Source: Thiobacillus sp. 63-78 (GTDB taxonomy: Bacteria; Pseudomonadota; Gammaproteobacteria; Burkholderiales; Thiobacillaceae). Taken from it: a DNA stretch of 64,000 bases. Made by a program: the position numbers and the translations under genes. The notes beneath the pieces were generated by a model. That model was not told where the DNA came from and did not search any database. It worked only from the letters and a program-made list of their open reading frames with translations. Location: NCBI GenBank assembly GCA_001899765.1, contig MKWM01000020.1:1-64000 (forward strand). The letters run 5' to 3'. Positions 45,821-55,059 of the stretch are shown here, in pieces; position 1 is the first letter of the stretch; every line of letters starts with the position of its first letter.

Positions 45821-47881
45821 TCAGCGTGAAAGCAGCGCCAGCAGTTCGGCCTGCGCGCTGTAGGCCTTGGCACGGCGTTTGGCGCGGCGACGGTAGCTGC
45901 CATCGGACAGCATGTCCCAGGCCTGCACGTTGTCTCGCAGATAAGGTTTCAGCCCTTCCGCGATCACGCGTTTCTTCAGCTTGGGATTGAGGATGGGGAA
46001 ACCGGTTTCGATACGGCGAAAGAAATTGCGGTCCATCCAGTCGGCCGATGACAGGAAGACCTTCTCGTCGCCGCCGTTTCTGAAATAGAAGATGCGCGTG
46101 TGCTCGAGGAAGCGTCCGACCACCGAGCGCACGTGGATGTGCTCGGACAGGCCGGGAATACCGGGCTTGAGCGCACACACGCCGCGAATGATGAGGTCGA
46201 TCTTCACCCCGGCCTGGCTGGCGGCATACAGGGCAGCGATCACCTGCGGCTCCAGCAGTGCATTCATCTTGGCGATGATGGCGGCCGGCTTGCCGGCGGC
46301 CGCCAGTTCGGCTTCGTGGTTGATGGCGGCGACGACTTCACTGTGCAGCGTGAACGGCGACTGCCACAGACGCTTGAGCTTGCCGGCCTTGCCCAGTCCG
46401 GTGATCTGGGTGAACAGGCTGCCGACATCTTCGGTGATAGTCTCGTCGGCGGTCAAAAGGCCGAAGTCGGTATACAGACGCGCGGTGCGGGCGTGGTAGT
46501 TGCCGGTGCCCAGATGCGCATAGCGGCGCAGTTCGCCGTCTTCGCGGCGGATCACCAGTGCCAGCTTGGCGTGGGTCTTGTGGCCCACGACGCCGTAGAC
46601 GACATGGGCGCCGACCTCCTCCAGCCGGGCGGCCCAGTTGATGTTGGCCTCTTCGTCAAAGCGCGCCATCAGCTCGACCACCACGGTGACCTCCTTGCCC
46701 GACTGCGCTGCCTGGATCAGCGCCTGCATCAGCTTGGAATCGGTCCCGGTGCGGTACACCGTCTGCCGCATGGCGACGACGTGGGGATCGGCGGCGGCCT
46801 GCTCGATGAAGTCGATCACCGGCTGGAAGGATTCGAATGGATGGTGCAGCAGGATGTCGCCCTTGCGGATCTGCGCGAAGATATCCTCGTCCTTGGCCAG
46901 GCGTGCGGGCAGGGCCGGAACGAAAGGGGGGAACTTGAGGTCGGGGCGGTCGACCCAGTCGGGTACCTGCATCAGGCGCACCAGATTCACCGGCCCCCGT
47001 TCCTGATAGAGGTCGTCGGCTTCGAGCTCGAACTGCGCCAGCAAAAAGGTCGCCATCGATTCCGAGCAGTTGTCGGCCACTTCCAGCCGCACGGCCGCGC
47101 CGAAGTGGCGTTGCGGCAGTTCGCCCTGCAGCGCCTGGCGCAGGTTCTTGGTTTCCTCGTCGTCGACGAAGAGATCGGAGTTGCGCGTGACGCGAAACTG
47201 GTAGCAGCCCTGCACCGCCATGCCGGTGAACAGTTCGCCGACGTGGGCATGCAGGATCGACGACAGGAAGACGAAGCCGTATTCGCAGCCGGCGATTTCT
47301 TCCGGCAGACGGATGACGCGCGGCAGCGAACGCGGCGCCTGCACCACGGCGGCGCCGGAGTTGCGTCCAAACGCGTCGCGTCCGGACAATTCGACCGCGA
47401 AATTGAGGCTCTTGTTGAGCACGCGCGGGAAGGGATGCGAGGGGTCGAGCCCGACCGGCGTCAATACCGGCATCAGTTCGCGGAAAAAATAGTCGCGTAT
47501 CCACGCCGCCTGGGTGTCGTTCCAGTGCGTGCGGCGGATGAAGCAGACGCCGTGCTCGGCCAGCTCGGGAATGATCTTCTTGTTGAAGAGCTCGTACTGC
47601 CGGGCTGCCAGCGCGTGGGCCGTTTCCGAGACCGCGCGAAACTGTTGCCGTGGCGTCAGGCCGTCGGGTGAGCGCTGGCTGGAGTTGGCGCGGATCTGTT
47701 CCTTGAGCCCGGCCACGCGCACTTCGAAAAATTCGTCCAGGTTGCTCGATACGATGCACAGGAAGCGCAGGCGTTCCAGCAGGGGCGTGGAGGGGTCGTC
47801 GGCCTGTGCCAGCACGCGGCGCTGGAAGGCGAGAATACCGAGTTCGCGATTGAGGAGGGTATCGGGGCCAGGCCGGTTCAT
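45821..47881 (-). CDS. ppk1: Polyphosphate kinase 1
   Basis: 686 residues. Reversibly makes polyphosphate from ATP. NRELGILAFQRRVLAQADD and FLCIVSSNLDEFFEVRV begin the N-terminal domain, and the autophosphorylated histidine lies in HLGTGNYHARTARLYTDFGLL. The C-terminal DxxxR-rich region is complete. ATG 47881 was chosen; a TTG at 47908 would add 9 residues. It is divergent from the CYTH-CHAD gene and may be transcribed together with the metallophosphoesterase gene downstream. Confidence 0.97.
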   Translation of the reverse strand: MNRPGPDTLLNRELGILAFQRRVLAQADDPSTPLLERLRFLCIVSSNLDEFFEVRVAGLKEQIRANSSQRSPDGLTPRQQFRAVSETAHALAARQYELFNKKIIPELAEHGVCFIRRTHWNDTQAAWIRDYFFRELMPVLTPVGLDPSHPFPRVLNKSLNFAVELSGRDAFGRNSGAAVVQAPRSLPRVIRLPEEIAGCEYGFVFLSSILHAHVGELFTGMAVQGCYQFRVTRNSDLFVDDEETKNLRQALQGELPQRHFGAAVRLEVADNCSESMATFLLAQFELEADDLYQERGPVNLVRLMQVPDWVDRPDLKFPPFVPALPARLAKDEDIFAQIRKGDILLHHPFESFQPVIDFIEQAAADPHVVAMRQTVYRTGTDSKLMQALIQAAQSGKEVTVVVELMARFDEEANINWAARLEEVGAHVVYGVVGHKTHAKLALVIRREDGELRRYAHLGTGNYHARTARLYTDFGLLTADETITEDVGSLFTQITGLGKAGKLKRLWQSPFTLHSEVVAAINHEAELAAAGKPAAIIAKMNALLEPQVIAALYAASQAGVKIDLIIRGVCALKPGIPGLSEHIHVRSVVGRFLEHTRIFYFRNGGDEKVFLSSADWMDRNFFRRIETGFPILNPKLKKRVIAEGLKPYLRDNVQAWDMLSDGSYRRRAKRRAKAYSAQAELLALLSR

Positions 47882-47945
47882 AATGGATTTGTTCGTGGTG
47901 TGCTTCAATGTTAATCGCCCTGTTCGTCCCTGATATGACAGTTAT

Positions 47946-49643
47946 ATGACAACGCCGCACCCGATGGAAATCGAGCTCAAGCTGGCGCTGCCTCCGCAGC
48001 AGGTGGCGGCCTTTCTGAAGCGGATGGCCCGGCGCCGCACCCTTCAGGGCACAGGTGGCGCGCCGGTGCGACAGACATTGCTTACCCGATATTACGACAC
48101 CCCGGATTTTGCCTTGAGTGCGCAGGGCGTGGCCTTGCGTGTGCGGCGGGTGGGGCGCCGCTGGCTGCAGACGCTGAAGACCGAAGGCGAGCGGCAGGGC
48201 GGACTGTCGCGGCGTGTCGAATTCGAGATGCCGGTGAGCCGGGGCGCACCGGACTGGAACCGTTTCCCGTCCGAGGCGCGCGCCCGCATACCGGAGGTGC
48301 TGCGCGCGCGGCTGGTGCCGGTGTTCGAGACGCGCTTCCATCGCACCATCTGGCTGGTGGCCGGCAGGGGGGGCGCGAGGATCGAGATCGCACTCGACGT
48401 CGGCGAGATCGCAGTGCGGCGGGATACACACAGCGGCGAGCACAGCCAGCCGATCTGCGAGATCGAGCTTGAACTGAAATCCGGCCAGCCGGATGCGCTG
48501 TTCGCGCAGGCTCTGGACTGGTCCGGTACGTTTGATTGCCTGCCGCTCGACCTCAGCAAGGCGGAGCGTGGCGTACGGTTGGCGCACGGGATGGACGCGA
48601 TGCCGGCCAGGTCCGGGCCGCTGGCGCTGGACCGTTCCATGCGTGTGGAGGACGGTTTCGCCGCCATCGTCCAGGCATGTCTGGCGCAGTTTCAGTCCAA
48701 TCTGCCGGGCGTGCTGAGTGCTCTCCCGCCTTCGCAAACGGGAACGGGAGCGCATGCCGGGCCCGTGCCGGGCAACGAGTATGTCCATCAGGCGCGGGTC
48801 GCGCTGCGGCGGTTGCGGGCGGCATTGCGGCTGGCCCGCAAGGTGTGTGTGCTGCCGTCCGAACTGCGCGACGGCCTGCGCGCGCTGGCCGTCGCGCTGG
48901 GTCCGGCACGCGACTGGGACGTGCTGTGTGACGAGACCCTGCCGCCGATCGCGCCGCATTACCCGGATCCCGACGGCTGGCAGCGCGGCATGGCGGGACT
49001 TCAGGCACACCGTGACGCGGCGAGCGAGGTGATGCGTGAAACGCTTCGGGCGGCACGCCCGGGCGCCTGGCTACTGGCGATGCAGCGCTGGCTGATGCGG
49101 CATGGCTGGCGTTCATCCCCCCGTGGCGGGCATCAGGCCGCCGCGGGAGGAAAGGTGTCGGACACGCAGCGTCGCGTCCAGCGCATGCCGCTCGACACGT
49201 GGGCGCGTCAGGTGCTGCAGACAGGGCATCGGCCCATTGTCCGCGGCGCACGGGCGTTCGGCGGACTGACGCCTCGCCAGCGCCATGCCCTGCGTATCGC
49301 CGTCAAGCGCCAGCGTTATGCAGCCGAATTTTTCCAGATGCTGTTCGACGACCGGCCGGACGGGCGCCAGCGAGAAGCCATGTATCTGTCGGCGCTGCGC
49401 GCAGCCCAGGATAGCCTGGGGCAGGCCAGCGATGCGTATGTTGCGTCGACCCTGCTGCGTGCAGGCTGGGCGGTTCCGCACACCCTGCAAAGCGGAGCGG
49501 ATCGAAGTCCTTCCGGGACGCCGGAGGCGGAGCCGATGGTTTCCTTTGCCCTGGGCTGGCTGGCGGCGAAACAGGCCGGGCAGGCAGGCGATGAGACTGC
49601 CGGCCCGGTTCGCGCACTGCTGGAATTGAAATCTTACTGGTAG
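47946..49643 (+). CDS. CYTH-CHAD protein, probable inorganic triphosphatase
   Basis: 565 residues. The CYTH domain (~1-210) starts with the ExExK motif MEIELKLALP and contains LKTEGERQGGLSRRVEFE; the family hydrolyses triphosphate. The CHAD domain (~270-545) carries the histidine-rich helices YVHQARVALRRLRAALRLARK and RHALRIAVKRQRYAAEFF, which bind polyphosphate. An ATG at 47964 directly before EIELKL is another possible start. It is divergent from ppk1 by 64 bases, which fits a polyphosphate role. Confidence 0.92.
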   Translation: MTTPHPMEIELKLALPPQQVAAFLKRMARRRTLQGTGGAPVRQTLLTRYYDTPDFALSAQGVALRVRRVGRRWLQTLKTEGERQGGLSRRVEFEMPVSRGAPDWNRFPSEARARIPEVLRARLVPVFETRFHRTIWLVAGRGGARIEIALDVGEIAVRRDTHSGEHSQPICEIELELKSGQPDALFAQALDWSGTFDCLPLDLSKAERGVRLAHGMDAMPARSGPLALDRSMRVEDGFAAIVQACLAQFQSNLPGVLSALPPSQTGTGAHAGPVPGNEYVHQARVALRRLRAALRLARKVCVLPSELRDGLRALAVALGPARDWDVLCDETLPPIAPHYPDPDGWQRGMAGLQAHRDAASEVMRETLRAARPGAWLLAMQRWLMRHGWRSSPRGGHQAAAGGKVSDTQRRVQRMPLDTWARQVLQTGHRPIVRGARAFGGLTPRQRHALRIAVKRQRYAAEFFQMLFDDRPDGRQREAMYLSALRAAQDSLGQASDAYVASTLLRAGWAVPHTLQSGADRSPSGTPEAEPMVSFALGWLAAKQAGQAGDETAGPVRALLELKSYW

Positions 49644-49727
49644 ATTCGGTGGCGCGGCGGATGCCGCCGGGCAGCGGGCATTCTCATGCGTCTCAAGCCA
49701 GATATTCATTGATAGAAGGAGCAGCGG

Positions 49728-50180
49728 GTGGAAATCATTTTGTGGCGACACGCCGAGGCCGATGACACGGCCCCCGATCTCAAGCGTGAACTCACCGACA
49801 AAGGGCGCAAACAGGCATCGCGCATGGCGGACTGGCTCAACCCGCGGCTGCCGCAGGACATCAGGATTCTGGTGAGCCCGGCGGTCCGCGCCCTGCAGAC
49901 CGCGCAGGCGCTGGGGCGCGAATACGAACAGTCACCGGCCCTGGCGCCAGGATGCCGGGCGGAAGACATTCTGACCGCCGCGGCTTGGCCGGATGCGGCC
50001 GGAGCGGTATTGATCGTGGGCCATCAGCCCACGCTGGGGCAGGTGGCGATGTGGCTGCTGGCCGGACAGGCGGGCGACCTGGCGGTGAAGAAGGGGAGCA
50101 TCTGGTGGTTCGAGGGCCGCCGGCGCACCCGACAACTGGAGGTGGTATTGCGCGCTGTCGCCACGCCCGACTGGTTATAA
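49728..50180 (+). CDS. sixA: Phosphohistidine phosphatase SixA
   Basis: 150 residues of the histidine phosphatase superfamily. RHAEADD holds the catalytic RHx motif, ILVSPAVRALQTAQALG the second Arg and VGHQPTLGQVAMWLLAG the second His. SixA removes phosphate from His of phosphotransfer proteins. In many proteobacteria it is encoded next to CHAD genes, as here (84 bases apart). Confidence 0.93.
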   Translation: MEIILWRHAEADDTAPDLKRELTDKGRKQASRMADWLNPRLPQDIRILVSPAVRALQTAQALGREYEQSPALAPGCRAEDILTAAAWPDAAGAVLIVGHQPTLGQVAMWLLAGQAGDLAVKKGSIWWFEGRRRTRQLEVVLRAVATPDWL

Positions 50181-50181
50181 T
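50176..50181 (+). promoter_or_regulatory. -10-like TATAAT at the end of sixA, before fliF
   Basis: A perfect TATAAT spans the sixA stop codon, 69 bases ahead of fliF. No good -35 box is found at 16-18 bases, so the promoter is only possible. It is the sole promoter-like signal seen ahead of the fli cluster. Confidence 0.3.
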
Positions 50182-50249
50182 CGCCGTGTGATGACGCAAC
50201 CCATCAAGATCCGGCAGCCCGGCCCGACCCTGCAAACGAGGTGTGCCCC

Positions 50250-51593
50250 GTGCCGGGCTGGCTGAGCAATCTGCGCGACCTGATCGCAGAAGCGAGTCCG
50301 CTGCGCCGCTTCACGTTTGTCCTGCTGGTACTGCTACCGCTGACGGCGCTGGCTGCGGCCTATCTGTGGCTCAATCCGCCGCTCTACCGCACCCTCTATC
50401 CGCATCTGTCGGACCGTTCCGGCGGCGAAGTGATCGCCGCGCTCGAGCAGCTTGATATTGCCTACCGCCTGTCTGCCGCCGACGGCAGCATCGAGGTGCC
50501 GGCCGATCGGCTGCATGTGGCGCGCTACCGCCTGGCCGCGCGCGGCCTGCCCCGGTCCGACGCCGACGCGCAGGACGAAGTCGATCGCGCGCCCCGCTTC
50601 GGCGCTTCGTCGCTGGAAGAGCAGCAGCGCTATCAGCACGCACTGGAAACCGATCTGGCACGCTCGATCCAGTCGCTGGAAACGGTCGAGCTGGCGCGGG
50701 TCCATCTCGCCCTGCCCAGGGTCTCGCCGTTCCTGCGCGACGCGCCGCCGGCCACCGCAGCGGTGCTGGTGCGCCTGCGTCCGAACGCGCGGCTGTCGGC
50801 CGGGCAGGTGACGACGATCCAGACCCTGGTGGCGGCCAGCGTGCCGCGTATGAAGCGGTCCGAGGTACAGGTATTCGACCCGCGCGGCGTGCTGCTGGGC
50901 GACGCGGCGCCCGAGGCGGTGCCATCGCCGCAGCGGGCGGTGGAGCAGGATCTGGCGCAGCGGGCGCTGGCCGTGCTGACGCCCTGGCTCGGCAAGGACC
51001 GGGTGAATGTGCAGGTGACGGCCACGCTGGAGGACGGCGACGTCGAACAGACGGTGGAACGGGTCCGCAACGTCGTGGTGGACGGCCGCATGCGCCCGCT
51101 CGAGAAGACCGTGCGCACCACGCGCACGCCACAAGGCCGCATCCAGCGCGTGAATGCCATCGTGATCCTCGGATTCGAGGCGAGCGCCGCCGAGCTCGCC
51201 CGTGCCGGTCAGCTGGCCCGCCAGGCACTGGGACTGGTGCCATCGCGCGGCGACACGGTGAATGTCTATGCCCTGCCTGCGACGCACGCCGCGCCGCCCG
51301 CAGCAATCGTCGTGCAACCGCAGGCGAAGCCTCCGCGTTCGACTGCGCCCATGCCGCCGGCCAGCCAACCGCCGGCGACGCCCCGGATCGTTGATTTCCA
51401 GCCCTGGATGCTGGCCGCGCTCGGGGGCGGACTTCTGCTCATCGGGCTGGCCGTCTGGCGGCGCCCGCGGCCTGCGGCGGCCGTCGAGCCGCCGGTCGTG
51501 GACCTCGATGCCGAACTCGAGGTCACGCGCAGCCAGGTGCTGGCCAATCCGCGCGTGACCGCAGATGTCATCAAGCTCTGGATGCGCGCGTGA
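50250..51593 (+). CDS. fliF: Flagellar M-ring protein FliF, short form
   Basis: 447 residues against ~550 in standard FliF. Helix 1 (FTFVLLVLLPLTALAAAYLW), the RBM1/RBM2 ring domains (LYRTLYPHLSDRSGGEVIAALEQLDIAYRLS, GASSLEEQQRYQHALETDLARSIQSLE, VARVHLALP-like segment) and helix 2 (~388-408) are present. The C-terminus ANPRVTADVIKLWMR matches the FliG-binding end. The beta-collar insert between VEQTVE and the strand before RVNAIVIL is only ~25 residues long, where flagellar FliF has ~60-100. GTG 50250 has GAGGTG 6 bases upstream; GTG 50241 is possible. Confidence 0.9.
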   Translation: MPGWLSNLRDLIAEASPLRRFTFVLLVLLPLTALAAAYLWLNPPLYRTLYPHLSDRSGGEVIAALEQLDIAYRLSAADGSIEVPADRLHVARYRLAARGLPRSDADAQDEVDRAPRFGASSLEEQQRYQHALETDLARSIQSLETVELARVHLALPRVSPFLRDAPPATAAVLVRLRPNARLSAGQVTTIQTLVAASVPRMKRSEVQVFDPRGVLLGDAAPEAVPSPQRAVEQDLAQRALAVLTPWLGKDRVNVQVTATLEDGDVEQTVERVRNVVVDGRMRPLEKTVRTTRTPQGRIQRVNAIVILGFEASAAELARAGQLARQALGLVPSRGDTVNVYALPATHAAPPAAIVVQPQAKPPRSTAPMPPASQPPATPRIVDFQPWMLAALGGGLLLIGLAVWRRPRPAAAVEPPVVDLDAELEVTRSQVLANPRVTADVIKLWMRA

Positions 51594-51667
51594 GCAGCCG
51601 CATGAATTCCAACCCGGATGCGCGCGTGAGCAGCCGCATGGATCAAGCCAGGATGTGCGCGTGAGCC
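51580..51667 (+). repeat. Triplicated stop/start segment at fliF/fliG
   Basis: The 25-base segment beginning GGATGCGCGCGTGAGCAGCC occurs identically at 51580-51604 and 51616-51640, and a shorter diverged copy (GGATGTGCGCGTGAGCC) at 51651-51667. Each copy holds a GTGA stop/start overlap. The first copy ends fliF; the last starts fliG. Confidence 0.9.
51590..51664 (+). other. 24-codon mini-ORF bridging fliF and fliG
   Basis: A GTG at 51590 overlaps the fliF stop (GTGA), and the frame runs 24 codons (VSSRMNSNPDARVSSRMDQA and four more) to TGA 51662-51664, which overlaps the fliG GTG. It is a product of the local duplication and would keep translational coupling. The peptide itself has no recognisable function. 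Confidence 0.4.
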
Positions 51668-52626
51668 AGGCCGGCATCGAAAAATCCGCCGCGCTTCTGC
51701 TCGCGCTTGGCGAGGACGCCACGGCGGCCGTGTTCCGCTACCTGAGTCCGCTCGAGGTCAGCCGGCTCGGCAGCGCCATGCGCGAGCTCGACGTGCTGCC
51801 GCGCGAACGCGTGCGCGCGATCCTGCGCGAGTATGCCGCCGAGGCCGCCGAACAGACCGGATTCGCGGCGGATACCGGCCGTTTCCTCGACGAGGCGCTG
51901 CGCCAGGCCTTTCGACCGGAACGTGCGCAGGCCCTGCTGGAACGCCTGGGTGCGCCGGGCGCGCAGGCGCTGGAAAAGCTGGCCTGGCGCGAGCCGGCGG
52001 AGATTGCCGGCCTGCTGGAGGCACAGGCGCCCCAACTGATCGCCGTAGTCGCCGCGCAACTGCCGCGCGACGTCGCCGCCGCCGTGCTCGAACTGCTGCC
52101 CGGCAAGACGCGCGCGGACACCTTGCTGGCCCTGGCGCACAGCGAGGCGCCGAGCGCCGACATGCTGCGTGACCTGGACGACTGGCTGGCCAGTCTGGAC
52201 ACCCTCGCGTCCCCGCAGGGTGAAGCGGCGGTGGCCAGTTTGTTGGGGAAAATGAGCGAAGGCAGCGCCGCCGCTGCCTTGAGTCAGCTCGACCGGAACG
52301 ATGCGGAACTGGCCGCGCGGCTGCGCGTACGCAATCTGGAATTCGAAGATCTGGCGCGCCTGCCAGAAGCCGATCGCAAAACCTTCCTGCGCAACGTCGC
52401 CGCATCGACCCTGCTGCATGCCTTGAAAGGCAGTGACGGACGGGTGCTCGATGCGCTGACGGCGGCGATGAGCCGGACGGCCGCGCAACGCATGCGCGTC
52501 GATCTGGATACGCTCGGCCCCGTGCCGGTCACCGCGATCCAGGCGGCGCAGGAGGCCGTGGGCGAACACCTGCGGCGGCTGGCGGCGGAAGGTGCGATCC
52601 AGTTTCCCGAAGAGGAGGCGGCATGA
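51661..52626 (+). CDS. fliG: Flagellar switch protein FliG, divergent
   Basis: 321 residues (E. coli 331). The N, M and C ARM domains align throughout by eye. Compared with E. coli FliG, the FliM-binding EHPQ motif reads QAPQ (122-125). Of the torque residues, K264 and D289 are kept (K256, D281), while R281, D288 and R297 correspond to T273, V280 and P289. The flexible Gly-Gly linker (GGVRTAAE) reads QGEAAVAS. GTG 51661 was chosen over the upstream in-frame start because the sequence before it is duplicated DNA. It overlaps fliH (ATGA). Confidence 0.88.
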   Translation: MSQAGIEKSAALLLALGEDATAAVFRYLSPLEVSRLGSAMRELDVLPRERVRAILREYAAEAAEQTGFAADTGRFLDEALRQAFRPERAQALLERLGAPGAQALEKLAWREPAEIAGLLEAQAPQLIAVVAAQLPRDVAAAVLELLPGKTRADTLLALAHSEAPSADMLRDLDDWLASLDTLASPQGEAAVASLLGKMSEGSAAAALSQLDRNDAELAARLRVRNLEFEDLARLPEADRKTFLRNVAASTLLHALKGSDGRVLDALTAAMSRTAAQRMRVDLDTLGPVPVTAIQAAQEAVGEHLRRLAAEGAIQFPEEEAA

Positions 52627-53216
52627 GCACAGACGACACGATGCCGGATACCCCCACTGCATTCGAACAATGGGAAGTGGTGGAACTGGCGGCGTCCGCC
52701 GAACCCGACCCGCAGGCCGAACTGGCGGCATTGCGCGAAGCCGGGCGCGCCGAAGGGTATGCCGAAGGCCTGGCTGCCGGGCGGGTGGAAGGTGAACAGG
52801 CCTGCAGTCGCATGAAGCAGCTGGCCGAGAGTTTTTCCGCGACGCTCGACAACCTCGATTTCCGTCTTGCCGACATGGTGCTGGAACTGGCGCTCGACGT
52901 GGCGCGCCAGGTGGTGGCGGGCGAACTGGCGGCACGCCCGGAACGCATCCTGGATGTGGTCAACCTGGCGCTGAAGCAGATGGCGGAAACCAGCCGCGAG
53001 GCGCGCCTGCTGCTGAATCCGGACGATGCCGCGCTGGTCCGCCCGCACCTCGACCAGGTGCTCGACAAGAATCGCCTGCGCATCGTCGAGGACGCGCGCA
53101 TCGCACGCGGCGGCTGCCTGATCGAAACCGCGCAGGGCGACCTCGACGCCACGCTGCCGGCGCGCTGGCGTCAAACGGTGCAGGTGCTCGGCGCCAACCT
53201 CAACTGGATCGAATGA
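52623..53216 (+). CDS. fliH: Flagellar export stator protein FliH
   Basis: 197 residues. The Gly-x-x-x-Gly helix ([19 protein letters not shown], ~40-60) and the C-terminal V-type-ATPase-E-like domain ([55 protein letters not shown]) identify FliH. It binds and regulates FliI. It overlaps fliG and fliI by 4 bases each. Confidence 0.92.
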   Translation: MSTDDTMPDTPTAFEQWEVVELAASAEPDPQAELAALREAGRAEGYAEGLAAGRVEGEQACSRMKQLAESFSATLDNLDFRLADMVLELALDVARQVVAGELAARPERILDVVNLALKQMAETSREARLLLNPDDAALVRPHLDQVLDKNRLRIVEDARIARGGCLIETAQGDLDATLPARWRQTVQVLGANLNWIE

Positions 53217-54610
53217 TGGAACGCATCGTCCGCCTGCGCGAATACCTGGCCGACTGCCGCCGCGCGGTGAGCTGGGCGACGCCGATCGCGGCCAGTGGGC
53301 GGCTGACGCGGGTGTCGGGGCTGGTGATGGAAGCAGTCGGCCTGCGTCTGCCGGTGGGCAGCCAGTGCCATATCCAGATTCCCGGCGGCCAGAGCATCGA
53401 GGCCGAGGTGGCCGGGTTCGCCGGCGACCGCCTGTTCATCATGCCGGCCACCGACATCTACGGCGTGATGCCGGGTGCGCGGGTGATCCCTGACGACCCG
53501 CTGGCGGCACAGCCGCCGCGTCTCGGCATGCGCTACATTCCGCGCCGCCGCGCGCAGGATCGGGTGCGTCAGGTGCCGGTGGGAGACAGCCTGCTGGGGC
53601 GCGTGCTCGACGGCGCCGGGCGCCCGCTCGACGGCATGGGCACGCTGTCGCTGGAGCGCCGGGTGCCGCTGTACAGCCGTCCGATCAACCCGCTCGAACG
53701 CGCGCCGATCCGGCAGACGCTCGACGTCGGCGTGCGCGCGATCAACGGTCTGCTGACGGTCGGGCGCGGCCAGCGGCTCGGCCTGTTCGCCGGCAGCGGC
53801 GTCGGCAAGAGCATTCTGCTCGGCATGATGGCGCGCATGACCGAAGCCGACATCGTGGTCGTCGGCCTGATTGGCGAACGCGGCCGCGAAGTCAAGGAAT
53901 TCATCGACCGCATCCTCGGCAGCGAAGGCATGGCGCGCGCGGTGGTGGTGGCCGCGCCGGCCGACCATCCGCCGCTGATGCGGCTGAACGGCGCGGCGTA
54001 TGCGATGTCGATCGCCGAATATTTCCGCGACCAGGGCAAGCACGTGCTGCTGATCATGGATTCGCTCACCCGCTACGCGATGGCGCAGCGCGAGGTGGCG
54101 CTGGCGATCGGCGAACCGCCCGCCACCAAGGGCTATCCGCCGTCGGTGTTCGCCAAGCTGCCGCAACTGGCCGAGCGCGCCGGCAACGGCCGCAGCGGCA
54201 GCGGCTCGATCACCGCCTTCTTCACCGTGCTGATGGAAGGCGACGACCAGCAGGACCCGATCGCCGATGCGGCGCGCGCCATCCTCGACGGTCACATCGT
54301 GCTGAGCCGCGACCTCGCCGACGCCGGCCATTATCCCGCGATCGACATCGAAGCCTCGATCAGCCGGGCGCAGCCCGACCTGCTCTCCGACGAAGCGCTG
54401 GAGCGCACCCGCCGCTTCAAGTATCTCTATTCGCGCTACATGCGCAGCCGCGACCTGCTTGCCGTCGGCGCCTACGTCCCGGGCGCCGATCTGGTGCTGG
54501 ACGAAGGCGTCCGCCTGTATCCCCGGATGCAGGGCTATCTGATGCAGGGAATGCGTGAACAGGCATCACTGGACGCCGCACGGACCGACCTTGGTGAGGT
54601 GCTCGGATGA
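53213..54610 (+). CDS. fliI: Flagellum-specific ATP synthase FliI
   Basis: 465 residues, AAA-type rotary ATPase. Walker A GSGVGKS, the catalytic Glu in [13 protein letters not shown] and Walker [17 protein letters not shown] are intact, as is [16 protein letters not shown] near the end. It powers export. It is the best conserved gene of the cluster. Confidence 0.96.
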   Translation: MMERIVRLREYLADCRRAVSWATPIAASGRLTRVSGLVMEAVGLRLPVGSQCHIQIPGGQSIEAEVAGFAGDRLFIMPATDIYGVMPGARVIPDDPLAAQPPRLGMRYIPRRRAQDRVRQVPVGDSLLGRVLDGAGRPLDGMGTLSLERRVPLYSRPINPLERAPIRQTLDVGVRAINGLLTVGRGQRLGLFAGSGVGKSILLGMMARMTEADIVVVGLIGERGREVKEFIDRILGSEGMARAVVVAAPADHPPLMRLNGAAYAMSIAEYFRDQGKHVLLIMDSLTRYAMAQREVALAIGEPPATKGYPPSVFAKLPQLAERAGNGRSGSGSITAFFTVLMEGDDQQDPIADAARAILDGHIVLSRDLADAGHYPAIDIEASISRAQPDLLSDEALERTRRFKYLYSRYMRSRDLLAVGAYVPGADLVLDEGVRLYPRMQGYLMQGMREQASLDAARTDLGEVLG

Positions 54611-55059
54611 AGCCGTTCGCGCTGGCGCGAGTGCTGCAACTGGCCGAGCGGCGCAGCGAAACGCTGGTGCGCGGGGTCAAGCTGGCGCACGGCGTGTGGC
54701 TGCGCGCACGCGGTCGTCAGGTGCAACTGCTGGCGTTGCGCGATGCGCATATCGCGCAACTGGCCGTCGCGTTGCAGGATGGCGTGACGGCGGCGCAGTT
54801 GCAGGAAAGCAACCGCCTGCAGCACGCGCAAGCTGCGGAAATTCAGGCGGCGCAGGCGGCCATCGACACCGCCCACCGCGACTGGCAGGCGCGGCTGGCC
54901 GAGTGGCTCCAGACCGAGCAGCGGGTGAAGGCGCTGCGCTTGCTCGAACAGCGCTATCTGGCGCAGGCCGTGATCCAGCAACGGCGCATCGAGCAGCGCG
55001 ATCATGACGAACTGGTCGAACTGACGCATCGTCGCGATGCCAGAATGCGGGGACGCTGA
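54607..55059 (+). CDS. fliJ: Flagellar export chaperone FliJ-like
   Basis: 150 residues forming one long coiled coil, rich in Gln, Ala, Arg and Glu, with the FliJ-type ending ([38 protein letters not shown]). FliJ fits the FliI ring and contacts FlhA. The assignment rests on position and coiled-coil form, since the family diverges greatly. It overlaps fliI by 4 bases and the next gene by one base. Confidence 0.8.
   Translation: MKPFALARVLQLAERRSETLVRGVKLAHGVWLRARGRQVQLLALRDAHIAQLAVALQDGVTAAQLQESNRLQHAQAAEIQAAQAAIDTAHRDWQARLAEWLQTEQRVKALRLLEQRYLAQAVIQQRRIEQRDHDELVELTHRRDARMRGR

Noticed and set aside
46100..47671. 523-codon open frame antisense to ppk1
   Set aside because: Same reason: low-complexity translation with no family, fully inside ppk1.
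50191..50265. 24-codon ORF (MTQPIKIRQPGPT start) between sixA and fliF
   Set aside because: It overlaps the fliF start in another frame, has no ribosome-binding site and no similarity; probably chance.
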